Part shown: positions 1-8,175 of the stretch, piece after piece | Layout: each line of letters begins with the position of its first letter | Position numbering within the stretch: the first letter of the stretch is position 1 | Assembly: GCA_032128415.1 (NCBI GenBank) | Contig: JAQBGW010000011.1 | Coordinates: 1 to 57,893 of the forward strand | DNA: 57,893 bases | Origin: Ga0077527 sp032128415 | GTDB taxonomy: Bacteria > Pseudomonadota > Gammaproteobacteria > Burkholderiales > SG8-41 | Direction: 5' to 3' | Program-made: the position numbers and the translations under genes | Notes under the pieces: generated by a model | Database searches by the model: none | The model's input: the letters and a program-made list of their open reading frames with translations, nothing else | What the model was told of the DNA's origin: nothing

Positions 1-106
1 CACCTTGTCTGGACCCCGGCCCCGGCTTATTACCTGCCGGGGCAGGCTCTCACGCGCCGGGGTGACGAGTCGAAATTCAACAAACTGCTAATAGCATTGA
101 CTGCGC

Positions 107-472
107 TCAGCCCCGCTTCTTGGACTCCATCATCGCCTTCAACTGCGCGAAAGGATTGAACGTGGAGGCCGGCTGTTCGTTTCCAGCATCCGTGCGCCCC
201 GCCATGTCTTTCAGCTTGGAGTGCTCATGCTCATGGCAATAGGTGCAGAGTAGCTCCCAGTTGCTGCCGTCCGGCGGATTGTCCTCGTGGTTGCCGTTTT
301 TGTGGTGGACTTCCAGCAGTTGCAGATTGCTGTGGGTGAAGCTGCGCGCGCAGCTACCGCACACCCACGGATAGAGCTTCAGCGCGCGCTCACGATAACC
401 CGCCGCCCGCTGATCGGCGTTGCGGCGCGCATCAAGGATCACCTGGTCCAGCCGGTCTATTGCTTGTGCCAT
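107..472 (-). CDS. HNH endonuclease (YajD-like)
   Basis: A 121-residue protein with a compact HNH nuclease fold. Two zinc-knuckle pairs are visible, Cys38/Cys41 (CGSC) and Cys76/Cys79 (CTYC), flanking a metal-binding His56-His57 and an asparagine-rich loop (HHKNGNHEDN). This arrangement matches the small stand-alone HNH proteins of the YajD type, which are presumed DNases; the substrate is unknown. It starts with ATG at 472, and its C-terminus is basic. It lies just downstream of the diguanylate cyclase on the same strand, 21 bp away, so co-transcription is possible. No toxin partner or restriction subunit sits next to it. Confidence 0.85.
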   Translation of the reverse strand: MAQAIDRLDQVILDARRNADQRAAGYRERALKLYPWVCGSCARSFTHSNLQLLEVHHKNGNHEDNPPDGSNWELLCTYCHEHEHSKLKDMAGRTDAGNEQPASTFNPFAQLKAMMESKKRG

Positions 473-493
473 GGCGTGTTCAATCGCGCAACG

Positions 494-1588
494 TCAGGAT
501 AGCCTGGCTTGCGTGGATTCGATTTCTATGCGATTGCGCCCTGCCGCTTTTGCGCGGTACAGCGCCGCGTCAGCGCGCCGCTCGGTGTCGTCAAGGTCTT
601 CTTTGGGATGGTATTGCGCCAAGCCTATGGAAGCCGTCACCTTGAGATCAGGATCAATATGCGGAAACCTCAGATTGCTGATGGCAATTCGCATGCGCTC
701 CGCCACTATCTGTGCGCCTGCCAGATCGGTCTGGGTCAGCAGCACCTCGAATTCTTCTCCGCCAAAACGGCTGAAACAATCGATCGGCCGTACCACCTGT
801 TCACCGCATTGCGCGCAGGCCTTCAACACTTCATCGCCGGCCTGATGACCATACGTGTCATTAACCGCCTTGAAAAAATCAAGGTCAAGAAACCCGATAC
901 AAAATGCCCCTCCTGACCGGTCACTGCGGCTTTTTTCCTGCCGCAGCACAGTCGCCAGATGGCGCCGGTTATACACACCCGTCAACGCGTCATGTGTGAC
1001 CAATTCTTCGATAGCCGCCTTGCTGTCGTTTAATCTCCTGCGCATGCGGCTGATATAACCACCCGCCACGGCGAACCACAGCAGGACGGCGCCGAATACC
1101 GTCAGGCGCAGCAGTTCCAGTTGCATATCGACCTCTGCCGAACGGAGTTCCAGCAGCAACCCTGTCATCACCGCGTAACAGGCGATCGCAAACAGAGCCA
1201 CGTAAACGAGTGCTCGCGTCGACAGTCGAAACACGCCGAAGACGAAGGCCATCAAAACGATAGGCTGGATTGCAGTGCGCGCGCTGCTTGCGGTGTAGTA
1301 CATCGCAACAGTGAGTACGCTAATCGCGCAAAACAATTGCGCGATGGTCAAGCTTGGATCGCTGGCCTTGAGATTTAACCCCGAACGGAACAACACATAA
1401 TAAAACGCGATAAAGAACAGGGTCGCGGATGCGGTAAGGACAAATCCGGTCTGCTCCAGGTATCCGCTCCAATACAGTGCGTACAAGATCGGCAGCACAA
1501 ACAGTGAACTTCCTGCTGCGGCCCAATAGCGTTTGAGCACACGCGCTTGCCTGGCATCGACGTCTGCAGTTGTTCCGGCATCAGCCAT
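494..1588 (-). CDS. Membrane-bound diguanylate cyclase (GGDEF)
   Basis: Makes cyclic di-GMP from two GTP at the inner membrane. The N-terminal half (about residues 20-180) holds five or six hydrophobic segments with no recognisable ligand-binding domain. The C-terminal GGDEF domain begins near residue 199 (HDALTGVYNRR). The active-site signature is GGEEF at about 276-280, and an inhibitory I-site RPID (about 267-270) lies exactly five residues before it, so both catalysis and product inhibition look intact. I chose the ATG at 1588 because a GAGGTCAGG-type ribosome site precedes it; an upstream in-frame start at 1657 would add 23 residues. No EAL domain is present. Confidence 0.9.
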   Translation of the reverse strand: MADAGTTADVDARQARVLKRYWAAAGSSLFVLPILYALYWSGYLEQTGFVLTASATLFFIAFYYVLFRSGLNLKASDPSLTIAQLFCAISVLTVAMYYTASSARTAIQPIVLMAFVFGVFRLSTRALVYVALFAIACYAVMTGLLLELRSAEVDMQLELLRLTVFGAVLLWFAVAGGYISRMRRRLNDSKAAIEELVTHDALTGVYNRRHLATVLRQEKSRSDRSGGAFCIGFLDLDFFKAVNDTYGHQAGDEVLKACAQCGEQVVRPIDCFSRFGGEEFEVLLTQTDLAGAQIVAERMRIAISNLRFPHIDPDLKVTASIGLAQYHPKEDLDDTERRADAALYRAKAAGRNRIEIESTQARLS

Positions 1589-1932
1589 GGGAACCTGACC
1601 TCGCTGTAATTGCACTCTTGTCCGGCATGGTCCCGCGACACTCCTTGAGAACAACAACTCCGCGCCAAAATGCGCCGTGCATCACCGCACACCAAGCACT
1701 GCATACCAGTCTACCGTCTGGCGGTGCAGAATCACCGTATCGGGGCAGGACAATGGAAAAAAAATCCCCGGCGGTTGCACGCACGGGAAATATTTTAAGT
1801 ATTTGTTTTTATTGAGTTTTTTATGTACGTCGCGCTGGGGGCCGCGACGCATGACGCGTCTCCCGTTTTCCCCCGCAACGGCCGTCTCTGGCCTTTACCG
1901 CCTGCCAATTCGCTGCACTGTGGTCGTCCCCA
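1589..1932. other. Intergenic region, no gene seen
   Basis: No convincing gene. The part nearest the diguanylate cyclase is AT-rich (about 1790-1830) and could hold its promoter. The rest is GC-rich 3' flank of the Bug receptor gene with only short imperfect inverted repeats and no T-run terminator. Confidence 0.4.
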
Positions 1933-2910
1933 CTACCGCACAGTCATGTCGATCTGTTTGATCAGTACGGCGAGGCCTTGGTATTCGTCGAGCATCATTT
2001 TTGTGAATTGCTCGGGCGTACCATAGGCCGCTTCCGCGCCCTGCACTGAATATTTTTTGCGCGTTCCCTCTTCCTTCAGCACTTTGACGGTTTCAGCGTT
2101 AAACCGGGTAATGATCTGTTTGGGCACGCCCTTCGGCGCGAGCAGACCAAACCACGATTCTGTCTTGTAGGCGCCGAATCCTGCTTCCGCGGTTGTCGGC
2201 ACGTTGGGCAGCGCTGCGGCGCGCTTGTCTCCGCCCACCGCCAGCGCCTTCAATTGACCGCCCTTGAGCAGGTTCATGATCGCGGGCAGCGGATAGACAT
2301 AAAACTGGATTGTTCCCGAAATCAGCGCGCTGCGGCTGTCCGGACCCGACCGGAACGGCACGTGCACGACATCGATGTTCGCCACGGAGGTAAACTTCGC
2401 GGCCGCGAGGTGCGAGGAACTCCCGACACCACCTGAGCCGTAGTTGAGCTTGCCGGGGCTGGCTTTCGCCAACGCGATCAACTCGGGGATCGTCTTCACA
2501 TTGGTACCTTTGCCAAGCACGATCACGTTGTTGGTGTAGGCCACCAGCGAGATGGCCACAAAATCCTTCAGCGCATCGTAGGGTTTCTTTTTGCGGATCA
2601 GCGTGTTCGACAGGTGCGGTTGCCCCATCAGGCCGACGGTGTAACCGTCGCCGGGAGCATTGTGCAGGAGTTCGCTGCCGATCAGTCCTCCCGCCCCGGG
2701 GCGGTTGTCGATGACGATCTGCTGGCCGAGGTTTTCGGTCAGCCGCTGGGCAAGGATACGCCCCAGCACGTCGCTCGCCGAACCTGCAAAGAACGGAATG
2801 ATCATGCGTACCGGCTTTGCCGGCCAATTTGTCTGGGCGATGGCAATGCCCGATATGGTGGTCAGGGCAAACACCAGCATCGTTGTAACAACGCTGCAGA
2901 AATACTTCAT
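1933..2910 (-). CDS. Bug-family tripartite tricarboxylate transporter receptor
   Basis: A 325-residue periplasmic solute-binding protein of the Bug (TctC-like) family, very abundant in Burkholderiales. A signal peptide spans about residues 1-25 and ends in AIAQ. The mature start (NWPAKPVRMIIPFFAGSASD) carries the family hallmark W-P-x-(K/R)-P-(V/I)-(R/K)-x-(I/V)-(V/I)-P-(F/Y) and the IDNRPGAGG segment follows. Such proteins bind carboxylates and feed TctAB permeases, but no tctA or tctB lies nearby, which is common for orphan Bug receptors. The ligand cannot be predicted. It is divergent from the ArsR-type gene. Confidence 0.92.
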   Translation of the reverse strand: MKYFCSVVTTMLVFALTTISGIAIAQTNWPAKPVRMIIPFFAGSASDVLGRILAQRLTENLGQQIVIDNRPGAGGLIGSELLHNAPGDGYTVGLMGQPHLSNTLIRKKKPYDALKDFVAISLVAYTNNVIVLGKGTNVKTIPELIALAKASPGKLNYGSGGVGSSSHLAAAKFTSVANIDVVHVPFRSGPDSRSALISGTIQFYVYPLPAIMNLLKGGQLKALAVGGDKRAAALPNVPTTAEAGFGAYKTESWFGLLAPKGVPKQIITRFNAETVKVLKEEGTRKKYSVQGAEAAYGTPEQFTKMMLDEYQGLAVLIKQIDMTVR

Positions 2911-3122
2911 GACTGCCTCCTGTATGGGACCGGAATCGTCGCGCCCGTAATCGGAGTCCGACCCCAGTGGTTATTTTTTCTATCGTTTTTGCATCCTAAT
3001 CTGATGTGCAAACTGATTCAAGCGCCTATGGCCCACCCTCCCATGCGTACTCGTCTCGTCAGCATACCCGCCGCTACAACACCGCTTGACAGCCATTGCT
3101 GATCCGGATATCACTATACCTT

Positions 3123-3554
3123 ATGGTTAACTATCAGACATCCCAGTTGAACGCAGTTTTCGCGGCACTTGCGGATCCGACCCGGCGCGGCGTACTCGCC
3201 GCACTCGCCGCCGGCGACCGCTCGGTGACGGCACTCGCACAGCCGTACGGCATGTCCCTGCCCGGCTTCATGAAGCATTTGCGCATACTCGAAGACGCCG
3301 GGCTCCTCGAGCGCGCAAAGGAGGGACGCACCGTGAATTGCACCTTGTCCGCCGGCCCCATGCGTGACGCGATGGACTGGCTCAATCGTTACGAAAAGTT
3401 TTGGGATGTGCGGCTCGATGCGCTCGCCCGTTATCTGGAAAAGGAGGAAACATCATGGCAACAGTCACCGAAAAACCCTCACTCACCGTCGTCCGCAAGT
3501 TCAAAGCCGCCCCGGAAAAAGTCTGGCACGCGCTCACGCAGCCCGAAGCGCTGA
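3123..3554 (+). CDS. ArsR-family transcriptional regulator
   Basis: A winged-helix repressor of the ArsR superfamily, subgroup typically paired with SRPBCC/AHSA1 proteins. The core DPTRRGVLAALAAGDRSVT and the recognition helix region (SLPGFMKHLRILEDAGLL) are clear. No cysteine metal site is visible. I place the start at ATG 3123 (MVNYQTSQLNAVFAALADP); an upstream in-frame start at 3096 adds nine residues. The frame stays open 100 bp into the next gene, so the last 33 residues (Ser/Lys/Arg-rich) are read out of frame through SRPBCC codons and look non-native. The ancestral stop was probably near 3450. Confidence 0.85.
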   Translation: MVNYQTSQLNAVFAALADPTRRGVLAALAAGDRSVTALAQPYGMSLPGFMKHLRILEDAGLLERAKEGRTVNCTLSAGPMRDAMDWLNRYEKFWDVRLDALARYLEKEETSWQQSPKNPHSPSSASSKPPRKKSGTRSRSPKR

Positions 3555-3895
3555 AACAGTGGATGGCGCCGGACGACGCCTTCAACATCCCTGTCGCTGA
3601 AACCGATCTGCGCGTGGGTGGCCGCTATCACCTCATCATGCAATCCCCCGACGGGCAGGAACATGACGTCAGCGGCATCTACCGCATCGTCGAACTCAAC
3701 CGCAAGCTCGCCTACACCTGGGCGTGGAAAAGCACGCCCGAACGCGAATCACTGGTGACCATCGAACTGCACGCGGCGGGTAGCGGCACCGAGTTGACGC
3801 TCAAGCATGAGCAGTTCGCCGATGCCGAGGCTCGCGATCATCACGAGCAAGGCTGGAACGGCTGCCTTACACGACTCGAGAAATTTGTGGGCTGA
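3455..3895 (+). CDS. SRPBCC (AHSA1-like) domain protein
   Basis: A 146-residue START/Bet v1-fold protein of the AHSA1-like SRPBCC group. Typical features are the opening strand with LTVVRKFKAAPEKVWHALTQPEALKQWM, the GGRYHLIMQSPDG hairpin and the C-terminal helix HHEQGWNGCLTRLEKF. Such proteins bind hydrophobic ligands or act as stress partners; the true role here is unknown. ATG at 3455 follows the ribosome site AAGGAGGAAAC. It overlaps the 3' end of the ArsR gene, the usual partner of this family, so the pair is almost certainly one transcript and the regulator may autoregulate it. Confidence 0.88.
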   Translation: MATVTEKPSLTVVRKFKAAPEKVWHALTQPEALKQWMAPDDAFNIPVAETDLRVGGRYHLIMQSPDGQEHDVSGIYRIVELNRKLAYTWAWKSTPERESLVTIELHAAGSGTELTLKHEQFADAEARDHHEQGWNGCLTRLEKFVG

Positions 3896-3986
3896 CGACC
3901 CCGGAGCACACGAAATCGGATTCCATTTTGTGCTGATTATTCGCAGGCGTATCATTGGCTTATCACTCTGTTCGAGAGGATGAACC

Positions 3987-4373
3987 ATGCATGAATTTCG
4001 CTGGCCGGCCTTGATTACGTTCTGCGTGCTGGTACTGTTGTTCGTGTTCGCCTTCGCGGTTGGCAAAGCCCGCGCCAAATACGGCATCAGGGCACCCGCC
4101 ACTACAGGTAATCCGGCATTCGAGCGCATCTTCCGCGCACACCAGAACACGATCGAGAACACGGTGATGTTCCTGCCGGCGCTGTGGCTGTTCGCGATGT
4201 ATGTGAGCGGGATGTGGGCGGGTCTGCTGGGGGTGGTGTGGGTGGCTGCCCGCATATGGTATTTCATCGCGTATGCGGAAAATGCCGCGAAACGCGGACC
4301 GCCGTTCGGCCTGTCCGCACTGATATTCAGCGTACTCGCGCTCGGCGCCGTGTGGGGCATCGTGGCAAGATAA
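3987..4373 (+). CDS. MAPEG-family membrane protein
   Basis: A 128-residue integral membrane protein with four hydrophobic helices. The MAPEG signature FERIFRAHQNTIENTVMFLP (family pattern E-R-x-x-R-x-x-x-N-x-x-E) is present at residues 47-66. Members include microsomal glutathione transferases and bacterial homologues of unknown substrate. A GAGAGGATGAACC-type ribosome site precedes ATG 3987. It is convergent with the M48 peptidase gene and has no obvious operon partner. Confidence 0.9.
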   Translation: MHEFRWPALITFCVLVLLFVFAFAVGKARAKYGIRAPATTGNPAFERIFRAHQNTIENTVMFLPALWLFAMYVSGMWAGLLGVVWVAARIWYFIAYAENAAKRGPPFGLSALIFSVLALGAVWGIVAR

Positions 4374-4433
4374 ATCATCACTTTCCGGATGAGCCCGGGC
4401 AGCGCCCTCGGCCTCAATGGCGCGAAATATATG

Positions 4434-4451
4434 TAACCTGTTGTTATTATT
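4434..4451 (+). repeat. Degenerate copy of an 18-nt intergenic motif
   Basis: TAACCTGTTGTTATTATT matches the motif TAACCAATTGTTTTTAAT at 15 of 18 positions. It lies between the convergent MAPEG and M48 genes, about 60 bp after the MAPEG stop. Better copies are at 19747, 25341 and 52734. Confidence 0.35.
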
Positions 4452-4499
4452 TTCTTTTTCCCCCGCAAGCAAAAATCCGCGTCTTGCAGGCAAAGCCTG

Positions 4500-6413
4500 T
4501 TACCCCAGATACGGTGGTAGTGGACATTCCAGGATGCCACCGATCGCCCGCATAAGCTCCATTTCATCGGGAGAGTATTTCTGGTCCTGGGTAATGACAG
4601 TCAAGCAAGCTTTCAGAAAACGGGGCTTGAGCATGGGGTTCAACATTGCCAGTTTGTCGACCGCCACATCGAGTTTATCGAGATTGATTTGTTCACGTGG
4701 CAGCAACACAAGATTCGCCAGTCCGAGTTCTTTTTCAGCATTCGCCAAGGCCGCGTTGAACTCAGCCTTATCCTTAACACAGGCATAAACCAGCATGCTT
4801 AACAACACTTCAATGTACTGCCGGACTGGATTAAACGAACCGAACTTGGCGGTCTTCTTGCCCGCCCGACCGAAATGCGCATCCAGATGATGGAACAGAA
4901 TTTTCTGCAAAGACCACTCAAGCAGATCGATTCGATTGTCGGCCCGGACAAGGAACAGCAAATTTTCCTGGAACAGCCGATATTGTGCTTCAGACAACTG
5001 GCGCAGTGACGGCAGAGCCATATCGATGAGCGGCAAGCGGAAGCGGATGCCGAGCGCTTTGACTGGATCAAGCAAGCTGCTGGCGAGATCAAAAATGCCC
5101 TTGTCACCCATTTCCCTCAGCCGCCGCAGCTGCTTGTCCCGGATCGCCGAATCCTTATTATCGATAATCAGGCAATAGATGACTGCACGCGCGCCATACG
5201 GATCATGCACCGCGTCGCGAATATCTTTTGGAACTTCGTTGATCAGAGAAATGGCGTAGTCCATCTGTTCCGGGCTGCTCTGACCAACGCTATCGAGAAT
5301 TTGACTTGCAATGACCACGCCGGCCGCCGCAGTTTTCATCTTGTCTACATTTGTTGCGCGCGTAGACTGATCTGAACTCCGTTCGTCTTCACTGACTTCT
5401 CTGGTGACAGGCAGAAAAATTCCGTCCCAACGCGGGTCGATTCGTTTGATGCGGACGTCCAACGGCGGATGGGTCGCGAAAATCGATTGCATGAAGGAAC
5501 TTACGCCATTACTAAAGTAGGCGTGGCTCATTGTGGGTGCTTCCGGAGTGTCCAGATTCGACCCCGATATATGACCGCCAATTTTTTTTAGTGCACCAGC
5601 AATACCATTATTGTTGCGGGTGAACTGAACCGCCGAGGCATCCGCCAGAAATTCCCGCTGGCGACTCACAGATGCCTTGATCAGATTTCCGAAAAAAGTG
5701 CCGGTAAAGCCGATGACCAAAAGACCCACACCCAGGCCCATAATCGGAGCCGCATTCTTGTTCGAGCCACCACGCACCGATCTCAGAATGAAGTAGCCGA
5801 TCAAACCGATCAGCAGGATTCCGTGCAGGATACCGATCAGCCGGATATTCAAACGCATGTCGCCGTGCAGGATATGGCTGAACTCATGCGCGATCACTCC
5901 CTGCAACTCGTCGCGGTTCAGGTAGGTGATAGTGCCACGCGTCAGGCCAATGACCGCATCGCCAGGGGTAAAGCCGGCGGCAAAGGCATTGATGCCCTGC
6001 TCGCCCTCAAGCAGGTAAACCGGTGGCACCGGCGTCCCTGAAGCGATCGCCATTTCCTCTACGACATTGAGCGCCTTGCGCTCATGCAAATCGGTCGTAC
6101 TCTGACTGATCAACCTTCCGCCCAGCGATTCGGCCACCGCAGTGCCACCACCTGACAACGCCATGGTTTTGTACGCGCTGCCCCCGAAAATCACAATTGA
6201 GACGCAGGCGCCGATAAGGAGAAACACCTGCCAATCAAATTGGGCCGCTATCACACTCAGCGTAACAGCTTGATCACCGGTTTTAAGGAAACCGAACAAC
6301 ACCATAATCAGCAGGTTGGTGATTACGATCAGGCTGAGCACCGCCAACGTGAAATAAATTACCAGCCGCGTGGTGCTGCGGCGTGCTGCATCCTGTGCCT
6401 GGAAAAAATCCAC
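4500..6413 (-). CDS. M48-family zinc metallopeptidase, long form
   Basis: A 637-residue membrane zinc protease. Two N-terminal transmembrane segments (about 18-42 and 62-78) are followed by the HEFSH zinc motif at residues 176-180; the third ligand is probably Glu254 in RQREFLADASA. Two more hydrophobic helices lie at about 195-245, as in HtpX. About 300 extra residues after the peptidase domain make it twice the length of HtpX. This helical tail resembles that of BepA-unrelated M48 proteins paired with LemA. The lemA-like gene lies 37 bp upstream on the same strand, so the two form an operon. The substrate is unknown; a role in envelope quality control is inferred. Confidence 0.88.
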   Translation of the reverse strand: MDFFQAQDAARRSTTRLVIYFTLAVLSLIVITNLLIMVLFGFLKTGDQAVTLSVIAAQFDWQVFLLIGACVSIVIFGGSAYKTMALSGGGTAVAESLGGRLISQSTTDLHERKALNVVEEMAIASGTPVPPVYLLEGEQGINAFAAGFTPGDAVIGLTRGTITYLNRDELQGVIAHEFSHILHGDMRLNIRLIGILHGILLIGLIGYFILRSVRGGSNKNAAPIMGLGVGLLVIGFTGTFFGNLIKASVSRQREFLADASAVQFTRNNNGIAGALKKIGGHISGSNLDTPEAPTMSHAYFSNGVSSFMQSIFATHPPLDVRIKRIDPRWDGIFLPVTREVSEDERSSDQSTRATNVDKMKTAAAGVVIASQILDSVGQSSPEQMDYAISLINEVPKDIRDAVHDPYGARAVIYCLIIDNKDSAIRDKQLRRLREMGDKGIFDLASSLLDPVKALGIRFRLPLIDMALPSLRQLSEAQYRLFQENLLFLVRADNRIDLLEWSLQKILFHHLDAHFGRAGKKTAKFGSFNPVRQYIEVLLSMLVYACVKDKAEFNAALANAEKELGLANLVLLPREQINLDKLDVAVDKLAMLNPMLKPRFLKACLTVITQDQKYSPDEMELMRAIGGILECPLPPYLG

Positions 6414-6450
6414 CGTCTAAGACTTCCCTGTTCAGAATTACGTTGATTGG

Positions 6451-7047
6451 TCAGAAGGACACTTTGGGAGCGGCCTGAATTTCCTTGCTGTCCTCAAATT
6501 CCAGCAGGGTCGCGTCCTGACCATGACCAAATGCACCCGCCAGTACAATCTGCGGGAAACTCTGCTTATAGGTGTTGTAAGCCATCACCTGATCATTAAA
6601 ACCTTGCCGCGCAAAACTGACTTTGTTCTCGGTTGAGGTCAATTCCTCACTGAGTTGCATCATGTTCTGATTCGCCTTCAGATCGGGGTAGGCTTCCATC
6701 ACAACGTTCAGCCTGCCCATCGCACCCGACAATGCGCCCTCCGCGCCGACCAGCGATTTCATCGCATCCGCATTGCCCGGATCTGCGGCGGCGGCAGCCA
6801 GACCTTTCGCGGCGGAATTACGTGCCGAAATAACCGCTTCAAGTGTTTCCCGTTCATGCTTTAAATAGCCCTTTGCCGTTTCGATCAGGTTCGGAATCAG
6901 GTCATAGCGCCGTTTTAGCTGCACCTCGATCTGCGCAAACGCATTCTTGTATCGATTCCTCAACTTAACCAATTGATTAAAAATCGCAACGCCATAGAAG
7001 ACAAGCACGACGACAACTGCGAGTACGACTATCAGAGATGTATCCAT
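6451..7047 (-). CDS. lemA: LemA-family membrane protein
   Basis: A 198-residue protein with one N-terminal membrane anchor (about residues 5-24) followed by a long helical domain. The family block YKNAFAQIEVQLKRRYDLIP and NLIETAKGYLKHERETLEAV are diagnostic, and the C-terminal part (NKVSFARQGFNDQVMAYN) is also typical. LemA proteins are widespread with unclear function and often accompany M48 peptidases, as here, where the peptidase gene follows by 37 bp. Upstream lies a tandem 18-bp repeat that could overlap its promoter. Confidence 0.93.
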   Translation of the reverse strand: MDTSLIVVLAVVVVLVFYGVAIFNQLVKLRNRYKNAFAQIEVQLKRRYDLIPNLIETAKGYLKHERETLEAVISARNSAAKGLAAAAADPGNADAMKSLVGAEGALSGAMGRLNVVMEAYPDLKANQNMMQLSEELTSTENKVSFARQGFNDQVMAYNTYKQSFPQIVLAGAFGHGQDATLLEFEDSKEIQAAPKVSF

Positions 7048-7090
7048 GGCAAATCCTCTTTAGGTGATAAAACTCAACGCGAATTGCACA

Positions 7091-7162
7091 CTGCGCTCTT
7101 CGTCGAAACTGCGCATTTGGTCGAAACTGCGCTTTGAGTCAAAACTGCGCTTTGGGGTATAG
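7091..7162. repeat. Four-unit 18-bp tandem repeat
   Basis: Four consecutive 18-bp units begin with CTGCGC at 7091, 7109, 7127 and 7145; the unit is roughly CTGCGCTTTGGGTCGAAA. The second and third units differ from their neighbours at a few bases and the fourth is the most degraded. The array lies about 45 bp upstream of the lemA start, in non-coding DNA. Confidence 0.85.
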
Positions 7163-7515
7163 GAATTTCAAACCGCATTTGTGCATGGCGTCCAATGTAT
7201 CCGCACCCCAGCGGATGGTCAAATACGAGTCATGCGGTCAAACCGCTCGCCTGCCACAAATTCGGTATTCCAAAACCACAGTAAACACATTATTTTGCAG
7301 TTCAATTTATCGCTCACGCTGGCGTAGACCGAGCCGCCGCCCCCAGCGCCGGTAAAACCAGTCTGATGTCGCGCATCAATCCTCATGAAACATGTCCACC
7401 AGCGGCGCCCATGCCATGCACACCGGCGCGCTGTGAGCGTGCGTGCAATCACCTTCACCTGCCGCTGTCTCCTGCGCTGGAACTGGCACGACCTTGGATC
7501 GCAAGCTTCGCATTC

Positions 7516-7635
7516 GGCGCCGCGCCCATGCCGCTGATGGATAACGTCGGACTGCTGGTGCACGAATCGCTGCCGATGGTTGCCGATATCGTGCATGCCC
7601 ATGGCCTGCGCGAACGCATCCGCCTGATCGCGTCG
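7516..7635 (+). pseudogene. Relic of FMN-binding glutamate synthase family gene
   Basis: Forty codons in frame read GAAPMPLMDNVGLLVHESLP then continue to HAHGLRERIRLIAS. This closely resembles the internal GAxPxPLMDxVGLPxxExLPxVxDxLxxxGLRxRIxxIASGKL block of the GltB-type FMN-binding glutamate synthase domain. Real family members are about 500 residues long. Here nothing recognisable precedes or follows, and the expected GKL(I/V)TP continuation is replaced by unrelated sequence. It is therefore a fragment, not a functional gene. The assignment rests on remembered family sequence and should be searched. Confidence 0.65.
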
Positions 7636-8175
7636 GTGATCAAGACATCCCGGCCGGTATCTGAACGTGTGCCCGACCAAGTGTAACCAGATTGCCGATT
7701 CGGATCGTGCCTGCCAGTGCTGCGCCAGTGCCGGTTGATGGTGTGGTGCCTGTGATCATCAGCGACCCTCGCGGGTTGGGTGCCCTAGAGGAATACAAAA
7801 AATTAATATAATCATATACTTATGTGATACCTCTCTCTGAGGCAGTTGTGCATTGCACATGCGCAACGCAGTGCGACAGGTGCTAATGTGGGTCAACGAA
7901 CAGTTGAAACTTGCGAATTGAATGATTGTCCTTATTGAGCAGCGTCAGCATTTTGCTGAAGTGTATGCAACCCATTTTGGGGCAGCCGAGATCAAAATAT
8001 TTTCCGTTCAGTACATTGGGAAGGCGACGCAACGGGTGATAGCGGAACCCGTGAAACAACCTGCCTGACGATCCATCCGCTACTGACACGCGGACTGACG
8101 CCCACGGATGCGTCAATGACTCTTCGGAAAGTCCGTTGATCGTTGCGCGCTCAACCAGTTACCAGGAGCACGACT

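Larger units (their letters stand above)
7048..8175. other. Non-coding patch of about 1.1 kb with gene relics
   Basis: No intact gene. It holds the 18-bp tandem repeat (7091-7162), a decayed glutamate-synthase-like fragment (about 7516-7635), a separate open stretch with a proline-rich reading (about 7665-7811) that I cannot identify, and an AT-rich segment (7790-7835) that may contain the aconitase promoter. Low coding order and relics suggest deletion of one or more former genes. Confidence 0.6.

Noticed and set aside
14..39. GC-rich inverted repeat at the left edge as a terminator
   Set aside because: CCCCGGC and GCCGGGG pair well, but there is no T-run and the flanking gene is outside the window.
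7883..8116. Minus-strand 77-codon frame before the aconitase gene
   Set aside because: No recognisable motif; it lies in a decayed region and would occupy the aconitase promoter side.
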